Shown here: piece by piece, positions 34,877 to 42,623 of the stretch
Layout of the letters: the number at the start of each line of letters is the position of its first letter
How positions within the stretch are numbered: position 1 is the stretch's first letter
From: Mycobacteriaceae bacterium
GTDB taxonomy: Bacteria > Actinomycetota > Actinomycetes > Mycobacteriales > Mycobacteriaceae
NCBI GenBank assembly: GCA_019749805.1
Contig: JAIEPH010000058.1
Coordinates: forward strand, 62,001-126,000
DNA length: 64,000 nt
Reading direction: 5' to 3'
Translations under genes and position numbers: made by a program
The notes under the pieces: model-generated
What the model was told of the DNA's origin: nothing
The model's input: the letters and a program-made list of their open reading frames with translations, nothing else
Databases searched by the model: none

Positions 34877-35719
34877 TCAGGCGTTGAGGTCGAGCGGCCC
34901 CGCCAGTTCCTCCAGTGTCGGCAGCAGGGCATCCCAGCCGCCCAGCACCTGGATTGCCACGTGATCGGCCCCGGCCTCGATGTGCTCGGTGAGCTGCTTG
35001 GCGATGTCCTCGGGCGTGCCGTGCGCGACGACCGCGTCGATCAGCCGGTCACTGCCGGGCTTGGCGATGTCGTCGTCGGTGAATCCCAGCCGCTTCCAGT
35101 TGTTCAGATAGTTGGAGAGGTTGAGGTAGAAGTCCACGGTGTCGCGCCCGATCTTTCGGGATGCCTCGGCGTCGCGCGCCAGCACCACCTTGTGCTCAGG
35201 CGCTAGGAATACCGTCGGCCCCAACAGGTTTCGGGCCTCTCCGGTGTGCTGAGGGGTGGTCAAATAGGGGTGGGCGCCGGCGCTGCGCCGGGCCGACAGC
35301 TTGAGCACCTTGGGCCCGAGCGCGGCGATGACCCGTCGGCTCGTGGGCACTTTCAAGCCGTCGAGCACATCGAGGTATTCGACGAGCACGTCGTAGGGCT
35401 TGCGGTATTCCTCGGTGTGTTCCGGGTGTCCGATTCCGACGCCGAGCAGGAACCGGCCCGGATATTTGTCCTCGATGCGGTGATAGGCCTCGCCGACCTG
35501 CTCAGCCGGTGCCTGCCAGACGTTGATGATGCCGGTGGCGACCTGCAGTGTCTCAGTGGCGTCCAGGAGTGGCTCGACGTATTCGAGATCACCCGCCGGG
35601 GAGCCGCCGATCCAAATCGCGCCGTAGCCCAGCCGCTCGATCTCGGTGGCCTGTTCGGGCTTGGGTGTACCGAACGTCCACACCCCGAAACGGCCGAGGT
35701 CGGGTTTGAGCTCAGTCAT
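34877..35719 (-). CDS. LLM-class F420-dependent oxidoreductase (TIGR03620-like), copy 1
   Basis: This 280-residue luciferase-like monooxygenase-fold protein belongs to the TIGR03620-type group, presumed F420-dependent in mycobacteria. It shows GRFGVWTFG, LGYGAIWIGGSP, RFLLGVGIGHPEH and LSARRSAGAHPYLTTPQHT. The substrate is unknown. Its homologue Rv3463 also lies between rmlB and infA in M. tuberculosis. It follows a second copy after 10 bp, and its stop adjoins the promoter of the TIGR03086 gene. Confidence 0.88.
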   Translation of the reverse strand: MTELKPDLGRFGVWTFGTPKPEQATEIERLGYGAIWIGGSPAGDLEYVEPLLDATETLQVATGIINVWQAPAEQVGEAYHRIEDKYPGRFLLGVGIGHPEHTEEYRKPYDVLVEYLDVLDGLKVPTSRRVIAALGPKVLKLSARRSAGAHPYLTTPQHTGEARNLLGPTVFLAPEHKVVLARDAEASRKIGRDTVDFYLNLSNYLNNWKRLGFTDDDIAKPGSDRLIDAVVAHGTPEDIAKQLTEHIEAGADHVAIQVLGGWDALLPTLEELAGPLDLNA

Positions 35720-35729
35720 GGGTTTCCCT

Positions 35730-36575
35730 TCACTGAAGTCCGAGCGGGCCGGCCAACTCGGTGAGCGCGGGCACGAGCTTGTCAGTACCCGTCAAGACCT
35801 GAATCGGAACATGGTTGGCACCTGCGGTCAGGTGCTCGGTGAGCCGTGCGGAGATGGCGTCGATGGTGCCGTACGCCACGACCGCGTCGACGAGCGCGTC
35901 GCTGCCCGGCTTCGCGACATCGGCATCGGTGAAGCCCAGCCGCTTCCAGTTGTTGAGGTAGTTCGCGAGGTTCAGGTAGACATCCAGCGCCTTGCGGCCG
36001 ACGGCGCGGGCCTGATTCGCATCCGTGGTCAGCACCACCTTGTGCTCGGGGGCGATCAGGGCGTCCGGACCGACGAGCTCGCGTGCCTGCGCGGTGTGCT
36101 CTGGTGTGGTCAGGTACGGATGCGCCCCAGCGCTACGGCGCGCCGACAGCTTGAGCACCTGCGGTCCGAGCGCGGCCACCACTCGGCGGTCCTTCGGTAC
36201 GCCGTACTCGTCGAGCTTGTCGAGGTACTCGTTCAGCGCGTCGTAGGGCTTCTTGTACTCCTGGTGCGCTTCGGGATGGCCGACGCCGATGCCGAGCAGG
36301 AACCGGCCGGGGTGGGCCCTCTCGATGCGGTGGAAGGACTCGGCGACAGGACCGGCCGCGGCGGTCCAGATGTTGACGATGCCCGTCGCCAGTTGCAGCG
36401 ACTCGGTGGCTGACAGGATGGGGTCGATCCAGTCGAGCTCGGCAGGCGGTGAGCCACCGGCCCAGATGGCTCCGTAGCCGAGGGATTCGATGTCCTTGAG
36501 CTGCTGCGAGGACAGCTGCTGCCACCCCGAGTAGTGGCCGAAAACGCCGAACTTGCCGAGATCAGATGTGGTCAT
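35730..36575 (-). CDS. LLM-class F420-dependent oxidoreductase (TIGR03620-like), copy 2
   Basis: This 281-residue paralogue of the neighbouring LLM protein shares SLGYGAIWAGGSP, GRFLLGIGVGHPE, VLKLSARRSAGAHPYLTTPEHT and NLANYLNNWKRLGFTDADVAKPGSD. The tandem pair indicates a local duplication. M. tuberculosis has one copy at the matching site, as remembered. The gene starts eight bases downstream of the histidine-kinase stop and may be read from that operon. Confidence 0.88.
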   Translation of the reverse strand: MTTSDLGKFGVFGHYSGWQQLSSQQLKDIESLGYGAIWAGGSPPAELDWIDPILSATESLQLATGIVNIWTAAAGPVAESFHRIERAHPGRFLLGIGVGHPEAHQEYKKPYDALNEYLDKLDEYGVPKDRRVVAALGPQVLKLSARRSAGAHPYLTTPEHTAQARELVGPDALIAPEHKVVLTTDANQARAVGRKALDVYLNLANYLNNWKRLGFTDADVAKPGSDALVDAVVAYGTIDAISARLTEHLTAGANHVPIQVLTGTDKLVPALTELAGPLGLQ

Positions 36576-36583
36576 GATTCGAA

Positions 36584-38089
36584 CTATTCCGTGCCGGCGG
36601 CCGACAGCTCGCCCGGAGTGGGCACGATCGGGGCCGGCGCCACCAACGGAAGGCAGACGATGAACCGGGTGTCACCCGGTTCGGACGACACCGCAATGTT
36701 TCCGCCGTGCTTCTCGACGATGATGCGCCAAGCGAGATCCAGGCCCAGGCCGGTGCCCTCACCGAATGGCTTCGTCGTGAAGAAGGGTGTGAAGATGCGG
36801 TCGATGATCTCCTCGGGGATGCCTGGCCCGTCGTCGCAGATTTCGACGCGGATCATCTCGTCGTTCTCACGCGAAGTGCGGATGGTCAAGGTGCCGTGGC
36901 CGCCCATCGCCTGGATGGCGTTCTCGATGATGTTCGTCCATACCTGGTTGAGATCACCTGGATAGCACTGCAATTCGGGCAGAGTCTTGTCCATTTCCTT
37001 GACCAGCGTGACGGGCTTGCCCTTGCCTTCCATACCGATCTTGTCGCCGAACATCATGAGCGTGCTGCGCAGCAGTTCGTGGACGTCGGCGCTGCCGTAG
37101 GAGCCGCGGTCCATCTGCGAATACTGCTTCGCACCCGCGAGCAGCGCGGAGATGCGCTTGCTGGCCTCGGCTATCTCGTTCATCCGTAGCTCGTTGTCGA
37201 TCGTGTACTTCAGCCAACCGATCGCGCCCTGCAGCGACGCGGTGTTGTCGACGTCGTCCACCAACGCCGAAACTCGCTCCAGCCAGTCGGTGTCCAGCCC
37301 GGCCTCCACGAACGTCGGCGCGTAATCCCAGGCGCCGACGATGCCATGGTCCTCGAGCCATTCGCCGATCTGGTCTTCGCGATCGGAGGTTTCCAGTGCG
37401 GTCAGCTCATGATCGCGCGACTTGGCGACCTGCTCGGCGACCTCGTCCTGGATGTTCACCAGAACCCGCAGGGCCTCGGGGGTGAACTTGGCCTCGGCCA
37501 CCATCGCGAGCTTGTGCCGCATATGCCCGACGCCTTCGCGTAGGTCAGCCACCGCACGGGCGGTGGCGGCGGCCGGGTTGTTGAGCTGATGGGTCAGGCC
37601 CGCGGTGATGGTGCCCAGCGCCAGCAGCTTTTCGCGCTGGCCGATGATCTGGGTCTGTCGGCGGCCACCCACGAGGTGTCCCTCGAGCAGATGGACGGCC
37701 ATGGGGAACTGTGTTCGCATGAAATCCGCGAACTTGTTGGAGTCCAACACGAAGCAGCGGGCAGGTCTGGTCAGCCGCACCGAGGCCTGATAGGCCTGCT
37801 CTTCACCGGGGATGTAGGCCGACCACGCGCCGAAGTACACACCACGCTGAGAGGTGCGGCTGGTCTGGATATCGACGCCGCCGGAGCGCTTCGACATGAT
37901 CAGCTCGCCGTCGATCATCACGTAGAAACAGGTCGCCGGCTCGCCCTCCTGGACGACGGGGCCCGCGGGGAACGTCTCGATGTGGCCGGCGGCGCAGAGG
38001 ATATCGAGCTGGTCGTCGGACAGGTCCTCGAACAGGAACAGGGTCCGCAGCTCGTCACGCACGCATTCCTCGTCGTTTCGTGCGCCCAT
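36584..38089 (-). CDS. Sensor histidine kinase with N-terminal cyclic nucleotide-binding domain
   Basis: This 501-residue soluble kinase has a cNMP-binding (Crp-like) domain at about 20-130 (FPAGPVVQEGEPATCFYVMIDGE, then GVYFGAWSAYIPGE), a linker and a dimerisation helix with the phospho-accepting H167 (AGLTHQLNNPAAA). A large helical insert follows, then a HATPase_c domain (IIENAIQAMGG, CDDGPGIPEE, GEGTGLGLDLAW). The ATG at 38089 was chosen because the earlier open frame is Arg-rich and lacks family features. It lies 11 bp after the receiver-flavoprotein gene, its likely partner. Confidence 0.88.
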   Translation of the reverse strand: MGARNDEECVRDELRTLFLFEDLSDDQLDILCAAGHIETFPAGPVVQEGEPATCFYVMIDGELIMSKRSGGVDIQTSRTSQRGVYFGAWSAYIPGEEQAYQASVRLTRPARCFVLDSNKFADFMRTQFPMAVHLLEGHLVGGRRQTQIIGQREKLLALGTITAGLTHQLNNPAAATARAVADLREGVGHMRHKLAMVAEAKFTPEALRVLVNIQDEVAEQVAKSRDHELTALETSDREDQIGEWLEDHGIVGAWDYAPTFVEAGLDTDWLERVSALVDDVDNTASLQGAIGWLKYTIDNELRMNEIAEASKRISALLAGAKQYSQMDRGSYGSADVHELLRSTLMMFGDKIGMEGKGKPVTLVKEMDKTLPELQCYPGDLNQVWTNIIENAIQAMGGHGTLTIRTSRENDEMIRVEICDDGPGIPEEIIDRIFTPFFTTKPFGEGTGLGLDLAWRIIVEKHGGNIAVSSEPGDTRFIVCLPLVAPAPIVPTPGELSAAGTE

Positions 38090-38100
38090 TGGTCGTCCTC

Positions 38101-39804
38101 TCAGGCTTCCGCCAGATACCTGTGCACCAACATCACCGCCATCGACCCTTCGCCGACAGCGGCCGCCACCCGCTTCGCGGACTCCGAACGCACATCTCCT
38201 GCAACAAACACACCGGGCACGCTTGTTTCCAGGTGGTGCGGCGGGCGATCCAGCGTCCACCCGACCTTGTCCCGCAGGTCGGGTCCCGACAGGATGAAGC
38301 CGTGATCGTCGCGGGCTATTCCCGCTTCCTCGAGCCAATCGGTGCGGGGCGTCGCGCCGATGAAACAGCACATGCGGTCACAGGTGACCGTCTCGGTCTC
38401 GTCCGTCCGCTTGTCGAGCAGCACGAGTCCTGACAGATGACCGTCTTCTGCCACCGTGTTCACCACTTCGGTGCACGTGCGAACCGTGATGTTCGGGGTC
38501 TTGAGGATCCGGTCGACGAGGTATTGCGAGCAACCCGCCTCCAGCGACGGACCGCGTATCAGCATCGTCACCGATTTGGCCGTCTGCGACATGTACATCG
38601 CGGCCTGGCCGGCGGAGTTGGCGCCACCGACGATGTAGACGTCCTCACCAGCGCACTCGCTGTTGTCCGACACCGACGCGCCGTAGAACACTCCGCGACC
38701 GATGTAGTTGCAGTTCGGATCGTCGGGGTCTTCCCAGCACCCTGTGATCTGGAGCTGGCGATAGTCGACGCCGGTCGCGAGAATCACGGCGCGCGCCCCG
38801 ATGGTGTTGTCGCCGTTGAGGTGAATCGAATGGGCTGCGCCCACGCCGTTGACCTCGAGCCGGCCCGCCTCCTGGGTTGTGATGACCTCCGCGCCGAAGC
38901 GTTCGGCCTGACGGCGTGCCGACGTGGTGAGCTCGGCTCCCGACACGCCGGTGGGGAAGCCCAGGTAGTTTTCGATCTTCGAGCTGCGGCCCGCCTGTCC
39001 CCCAGTTGTGGCCTTCTCGATCAGCACCGTCTTGAGGCCCTCCGAAGCGCCGTACACCGCGGCGGCCAGGCCCGCGGGACCACCGCCGATGACGGCGAGG
39101 TCGTACATCTCCAGCTGCGGGCTGGTCGACAGGCCGAGCAGCGTGGCCAGTTCGACGTCGGTCGGATCGACGAGGGTTTCGCCCTTCTCGGTGATGACGA
39201 CCGGCAGGCGGCTGTCATCGAGACCGGCAGCCTCGAGCAACTGTTGTCCCTTGGGTTCCTCGGAGTTGACGGCGCGGAACGAGTACTCGTTGCGGGCCAG
39301 GAACTGCCGGACCTCCCACGAACGGTCGCTGTACCGGTGCCCGATCACCTTGGTGTACGGCATGGCGCGGTCGCCGACGGAGCGCCACTCTTCGAGCAGG
39401 CCGTCGATGACCGGGTACAGCTTCTCCTCCGGCGGATCCCAGGGCTTGAGCAGATAGTGATCGAGGTCGACGACGTTGATCGCGTCGATCGCCGCGTGGG
39501 TGTCCGCATAGGCCGTCAGCAGTACCCTGCGCGCCAACGGGAAGAAGTCCATCGCCTTCTCGAGGAACTCGATGCCGCTCATCTGCGGCATCCGGTAGTC
39601 GGCGACGAAGACCGCGACGGCGTCGCCGCGCAGCTTCAGTTCCTTGAGCGTCTCGATGGCATCGGCGCCGGATTCGGCGCGAACGATGCGGTATCTCTCG
39701 CCGTAATGGCGTCGCAGATCACGGGCGACGGCACGCGACACTGCCGGGTCGTCGTCGACGGTGAGAATGACGGGTTTTCGGGCCTGCGCGGACGGGGCGG
39801 TCAT
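38101..39804 (-). CDS. Response regulator fused to glutaredoxin-like and thioredoxin-reductase-like domains
   Basis: This 567-residue three-part fusion has a CheY-like receiver at about 10-130 with D69 as phospho-acceptor (VFVADYRMPQMSG) and K120. Residues 150-225 resemble a glutaredoxin fold without its CxxC. Residues 232-567 form a thioredoxin-reductase-type flavoprotein with the FAD loop VIGGGPAGLAAAVYG (239-), NAD(P) loop IVGGANSAGQAA (391-) and the C-terminal FAD motif GVFVAGDVRSES. Where TrxR has its redox CxxC, this protein reads GVFYGASVSDNSEC, so the disulfide is lost. It may act as a phosphorylation-gated or NAD(P)H-sensing flavoprotein. It is divergent from fdxA across two DosR-like boxes. 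Confidence 0.88.
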   Translation of the reverse strand: MTAPSAQARKPVILTVDDDPAVSRAVARDLRRHYGERYRIVRAESGADAIETLKELKLRGDAVAVFVADYRMPQMSGIEFLEKAMDFFPLARRVLLTAYADTHAAIDAINVVDLDHYLLKPWDPPEEKLYPVIDGLLEEWRSVGDRAMPYTKVIGHRYSDRSWEVRQFLARNEYSFRAVNSEEPKGQQLLEAAGLDDSRLPVVITEKGETLVDPTDVELATLLGLSTSPQLEMYDLAVIGGGPAGLAAAVYGASEGLKTVLIEKATTGGQAGRSSKIENYLGFPTGVSGAELTTSARRQAERFGAEVITTQEAGRLEVNGVGAAHSIHLNGDNTIGARAVILATGVDYRQLQITGCWEDPDDPNCNYIGRGVFYGASVSDNSECAGEDVYIVGGANSAGQAAMYMSQTAKSVTMLIRGPSLEAGCSQYLVDRILKTPNITVRTCTEVVNTVAEDGHLSGLVLLDKRTDETETVTCDRMCCFIGATPRTDWLEEAGIARDDHGFILSGPDLRDKVGWTLDRPPHHLETSVPGVFVAGDVRSESAKRVAAAVGEGSMAVMLVHRYLAEA

Positions 39805-39863
39805 CGGTTATAAGTATGCGCCCGTCGTGCAAACGATTTCAGTTCAACCTCGGGTGGAGCCCA

Positions 39864-39883
39864 CCCGGGACCAACGTCACCTG
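39864..39883 (+). promoter_or_regulatory. DosR/DevR-like box 1 upstream of fdxA
   Basis: CCCGGGACCAACGTCACCTG has the GGGAC core and the right-half GTC of the 20-bp DosR consensus. About 12-13 of 20 positions fit the remembered consensus. It lies 57 bp before the fdxA GTG, and 60 bp from the start of the divergent flavoprotein gene. Confidence 0.6.
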
Positions 39884-39885
39884 CA

Positions 39886-39905
39886 GAAGGGACCTTCGCC
39901 CGCCG
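39886..39905 (+). promoter_or_regulatory. DosR/DevR-like box 2 upstream of fdxA
   Basis: GAAGGGACCTTCGCCCGCCG is a second GGGACC-centred box, 22 bp (two helical turns) after the first and 34 bp before fdxA. Paired boxes at this spacing are common in promoters of the dormancy regulon. fdxA (Rv2007c) is a known DosR target in M. tuberculosis. Confidence 0.65.
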
Positions 39906-39939
39906 CGAATGACCGACGTCGGTGCCTAGCGTTTTCTTT

Positions 39940-40293
39940 GTGACTTACGTGATTGGTTCGGCGTGCGTGGACGTGATGGACAAGTCCTGTATGGCCGAGT
40001 GCCCGGTGGACTGCATCTACGAGGGCGCGCGGTCGCTCTACATCAACCCAGACGAGTGCGTCGACTGCGGAGCATGCAAGTTGATCTGCCGGGTCGAAGC
40101 GATCGAGTACGAGACGGACCTGTCCGCGGACGAGCAAGTGCACCTGGCCGACAACGCCGCGTTCTTCACCACGGTGCTGCCGGGACGGGATAGCCCGCTC
40201 GGCGTGCCCGGGGGAGCGCTACAGCTGGGACGGGTCGGCGTCGACACACCGTTGGTCGCGGCCATGCCGGCGAAGCCGCCGACCACGCATTGA
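39940..40293 (+). CDS. fdxA: Seven-iron ferredoxin FdxA
   Basis: This 117-residue 7Fe ferredoxin begins TYVIGSACVDVMDKSCMAEC. Cysteines follow the Azotobacter FdI pattern with an offset of one: C9, C17 and C50 for the 3Fe cluster; C21, C40, C43 and C46 for the 4Fe cluster; and C25 free. The usual Pro after the last cluster Cys is Arg (LICRVEAI). The C-terminal part is longer than FdI and ends Pro/Thr-rich. The GTG at 39940 was chosen because the family N-terminus starts there. It probably carries electrons under hypoxia. Confidence 0.93.
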   Translation: MTYVIGSACVDVMDKSCMAECPVDCIYEGARSLYINPDECVDCGACKLICRVEAIEYETDLSADEQVHLADNAAFFTTVLPGRDSPLGVPGGALQLGRVGVDTPLVAAMPAKPPTTH

Positions 40294-40346
40294 TCCCTGC
40301 GCCTCCGGCGGTTGTGCGGCGAGCCCTAGCTGCGGGTTCGACGATT

Positions 40347-40374
40347 TTGGGGACGACGCCCGAGCAGGTAACAT
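40347..40374 (+). promoter_or_regulatory. Candidate infA promoter and leader
   Basis: TTGGGG (40347-40352), a 16-bp spacer and TAACAT (40369-40374) form a possible SigA promoter. It would give a leader of about 165 nt before infA. The gap from 40294 to 40545 holds no convincing gene; a frame open from 40384 joins infA but lacks family features upstream of 40546. A small inverted repeat, AGTTC tccg GAACT, lies at 40424-40437 in the leader. Confidence 0.4.
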
Positions 40375-40545
40375 AGATCGACGGTGCGGCTACCGCGCCG
40401 ACTCTCGGCGTGCCTTGTTCGGAAGTTCTCCGGAACTAGTAGGTCTCGGTTCACGTTAATGGAAGTCGGGGCCGACGCTGCGCCGGAACAGGCGCGAGCG
40501 TCGATACGAAACGTACGAATAACCAGAGGATCGCTGAAAAGGATT

Positions 40546-40767
40546 ATGGCCAAGAAAGACGGCGCCATAGAGGTTGAGGGTCGCGTGGTCGAGCCCCTGC
40601 CCAATGCGATGTTTCGCATTGAGCTGGAGAACGGTCACAAGGTTCTCGCTCATATCAGCGGCAAGATGCGGCAGCACTACATCCGCATCCTGCCCGAGGA
40701 CCGTGTCGTCGTGGAGTTGTCTCCATACGACCTTTCTCGGGGCCGCATCGTTTACCGGTACAAGTAA
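40546..40767 (+). CDS. infA: Translation initiation factor IF-1
   Basis: This 73-residue OB-fold protein ([52 protein letters not shown]) is identical in plan to bacterial IF-1. IF-1 occupies the A site of the 30S subunit during initiation. The ATG at 40546 follows AAAAGGAT and gives the exact family length. It heads the infA-rpmJ-rpsM-rpsK-rpsD-rpoA-rplQ group. Confidence 0.98.
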
Positions 40768-40796
40768 CCAGAAGCACAGAAGGATCAGACACAGCC

Positions 40797-40910
40797 GTGA
40801 AGGTGAACCCGAGCGTCAAGCCCATTTGTGATAAGTGCAGGGTGATCCGTCGGCATGGGCGGGTCATGGTGATCTGCTCCGATCCTCGCCACAAGCAGAG
40901 ACAGGGCTAA
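40797..40910 (+). CDS. rpmJ: 50S ribosomal protein L36 (zinc form)
   Basis: This gene has 38 codons and encodes the 37-residue bL36 protein, beginning [13 protein letters not shown] with a GTG start. The zinc ligands C11, C14, C27 and H32 are present, so this is the zinc-containing (C+) form. It lies 29 bases after infA in the standard order. Confidence 0.97.
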
Positions 40911-41130
40911 GTCAGCGAAGAGCGCTTGCGCGAAGAGCAGATAGTCGCGCTTCGTCTCATCAATCCCACAACTGAATGACGAAATCCCAGCACCACTGAG
41001 CGGATAGGCCGCTTGCGATGAGCCGCTAGGCGAAGAGCCGAAGACTCTGAACGTTTGGCACGGAGGCCAAACCCTGCGTAGCAGGAACGGACTGGGACCA
41101 GACCTCCGCAACGAGAAGGAACACACCACT
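40911..41130 (+). promoter_or_regulatory. rpmJ-rpsM intergenic leader with tandem stem-loops
   Basis: This 220-base spacer has no gene. GCGAAGAGC occurs three times (near 40915, 40931 and 41031). Just before rpsM lie two adjacent hairpins: TTTGGC/GCCAAA (41054-41071) and CCTGC/GCAGG (41073-41085). Such a structured leader before rpsM-rpsK-rpsD could be a feedback site for S4 or another ribosomal protein. This is inferred only from position and folding. Confidence 0.35.
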
Positions 41131-41505
41131 GTGGCACGTCTAGTGGGCGTCGACCTCCCGCGCGATAAGCGCATGGAGATCGCCCTGACCTACATCTACG
41201 GCATCGGCCGTACCCGCTCCCAGGAGATCCTGGAAGCTACCGGCATCGACCGGGACCTGCGCACCAAGGACCTGACCGACGATCAGGTGACGCAACTGCG
41301 CGACTACATCGAGGGCAACCTCAAGGTGGAGGGCGACCTGCGCCGCGAGGTGCAGTCTGACATTCGCCGCAAGATCGAGATCGGCTGCTACCAGGGTCTG
41401 CGGCACCGCCGCGGCCTGCCGGTGCGTGGCCAGCGGACCAAGACCAATGCGCGCACCCGCAAGGGCCCGAAGCGCACCATCGCCGGTAAGAAGAAGGCCA
41501 AGTAA
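41131..41505 (+). CDS. rpsM: 30S ribosomal protein S13
   Basis: This 124-residue uS13 protein begins ARLVGVDLPRDKRMEIALTY and has the helix-two-turn-helix GIGRTRSQEIL and the basic tail GQRTKTNARTRKGPKRTIAG. It contacts P-site tRNA and the subunit bridge. The start is GTG with GAGAAGG upstream. Its stop overlaps the rpsK ATG by one base. Confidence 0.98.
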   Translation: MARLVGVDLPRDKRMEIALTYIYGIGRTRSQEILEATGIDRDLRTKDLTDDQVTQLRDYIEGNLKVEGDLRREVQSDIRRKIEIGCYQGLRHRRGLPVRGQRTKTNARTRKGPKRTIAGKKKAK

Positions 41506-41924
41506 TGCCACCCGCAAAAAAGGCAGCAGGCGGAGCTCCCAAGAAGGGTCAGAAGACCCGCCGCAGGGAAAAGAAGAACATTCCGCACGGCGCTGCGCAC
41601 ATCAAGAGCACGTTCAACAACACGATCGTGACGATCACCGACCCGCAGGGCAACGTCATCGCGTGGGCGTCCTCGGGACACGTCGGCTTCAAGGGTTCGC
41701 GTAAGTCGACCCCGTTCGCCGCGCAGCTCGCCGCCGAGAACGCTGCCCGCAAGGCGCAGGAGCACGGCGTGAAGAAGGTCGACGTCTTCGTGAAGGGCCC
41801 GGGCTCGGGCCGCGAGACCGCCATCCGCTCGTTGCAGGCCGCCGGCCTCGAGGTCGGCGCCATTGCCGACGTCACGCCGCAGCCGCACAACGGGTGCCGT
41901 CCGCCGAAGCGGCGCAGGGTCTAG
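41505..41924 (+). CDS. rpsK: 30S ribosomal protein S11
   Basis: This 139-residue uS11 protein has NIPHGAAHIKSTFNNTIVTI, GFKGSRKSTPFAAQLAAE and the C-terminal DVTPQPHNGCRPPKRRRV, all diagnostic. It forms part of the platform near the mRNA exit. It is coupled to rpsM by overlap and followed after 15 bases by rpsD. Confidence 0.98.
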   Translation: MPPAKKAAGGAPKKGQKTRRREKKNIPHGAAHIKSTFNNTIVTITDPQGNVIAWASSGHVGFKGSRKSTPFAAQLAAENAARKAQEHGVKKVDVFVKGPGSGRETAIRSLQAAGLEVGAIADVTPQPHNGCRPPKRRRV

Positions 41925-41939
41925 GAGGAACTGGAGAAT

Positions 41940-42545
41940 ATGGCTCGCTACACCGGACCCGCGACCCGCAAGTCACGCCGCCTCGGCGTCGACCTGGTCG
42001 GCGGCGATCAGTCCTTCGAGAAGCGTCCCTATCCGCCCGGCCAGCATGGCCGCGCGCGGATCAAGGAGAGCGAATACCGCCAGCAGCTGCAGGAGAAGCA
42101 GAAGGCCCGCTTCAGCTACGGCGTGATGGAGAAGCAGTTCCGTCGCTACTACGAAGAGGCCAACCGGCAGCCCGGCAAGACCGGCGACAACCTGCTGCGC
42201 ATCCTCGAGAGCCGGCTGGACAACGTCGTCTACCGCGCAGGCCTGGCCCGCACCCGCCGCATGGCGCGTCAGCTGGTCAGCCACGGCCACTTCACCGTCA
42301 ACGGTGTCAAGGTCGACATCCCGAGCTACCGGGTGTCGCAGTACGACATCATCGACGTCAAGGAAAAGTCGCTGAACACGCTGCCATTCGAGGTCGCGCG
42401 CGAGACTGCGGGCGATCGTCCGATCCCGGGCTGGCTGCAGGTAGTCGGCGAGCGTCAGCGCATCCTGGTGCACCAATTGCCGGAGCGCGCGCAGATCGAC
42501 ATCCCGCTGCAGGAGCAGCTGATCGTCGAGCTCTACTCGAAGTAA
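41940..42545 (+). CDS. rpsD: 30S ribosomal protein S4
   Basis: This 201-residue uS4 protein starts ARYTGPATRKSRRLGVDLVG and has an S4 RNA-binding domain at about 90-150 (RLDNVVYRAGLARTRRMARQ, HFTVNGVKVDIPSY). It is a primary binder of the 16S 5' domain and a regulator of its own operon in other bacteria. The zinc Cys cluster of some S4 proteins is absent here. A hairpin follows the stop. Confidence 0.98.
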   Translation: MARYTGPATRKSRRLGVDLVGGDQSFEKRPYPPGQHGRARIKESEYRQQLQEKQKARFSYGVMEKQFRRYYEEANRQPGKTGDNLLRILESRLDNVVYRAGLARTRRMARQLVSHGHFTVNGVKVDIPSYRVSQYDIIDVKEKSLNTLPFEVARETAGDRPIPGWLQVVGERQRILVHQLPERAQIDIPLQEQLIVELYSK

Positions 42546-42552
42546 GCAACCC

Positions 42553-42574
42553 CTCGGGGGCTCCCGCCCCCGAG
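42553..42574 (+). terminator. Hairpin between rpsD and rpoA
   Basis: CTCGGGGGC (42553-42561) and GCCCCCGAG (42566-42574) form a perfect nine-pair stem with a four-base loop, eight bases after the rpsD stop. No T-run follows. It may be a weak terminator or a processing/stability element that adjusts the rpoA level relative to the ribosomal genes. Confidence 0.5.
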
Positions 42575-42623
42575 AACCCCCCGAAAGACGTCAAATAGCG
42601 GGCGTCAAAAGGAGAAGAAGAAA

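Noticed and set aside
36662..36682. Perfect 21-bp inverted repeat GAACCGGGTG T CACCCGGTTC with a TGAACC at 36661
   Set aside because: It lies inside the histidine kinase coding sequence near its C-terminus, with no gene start nearby and no CGT box at the right distance; most likely coincidence of codon use.
38437..39813. 458-codon open frame antisense to the receiver-flavoprotein gene
   Set aside because: The opposite strand encodes intact receiver and FAD/NAD motifs; the antisense frame has no domain.
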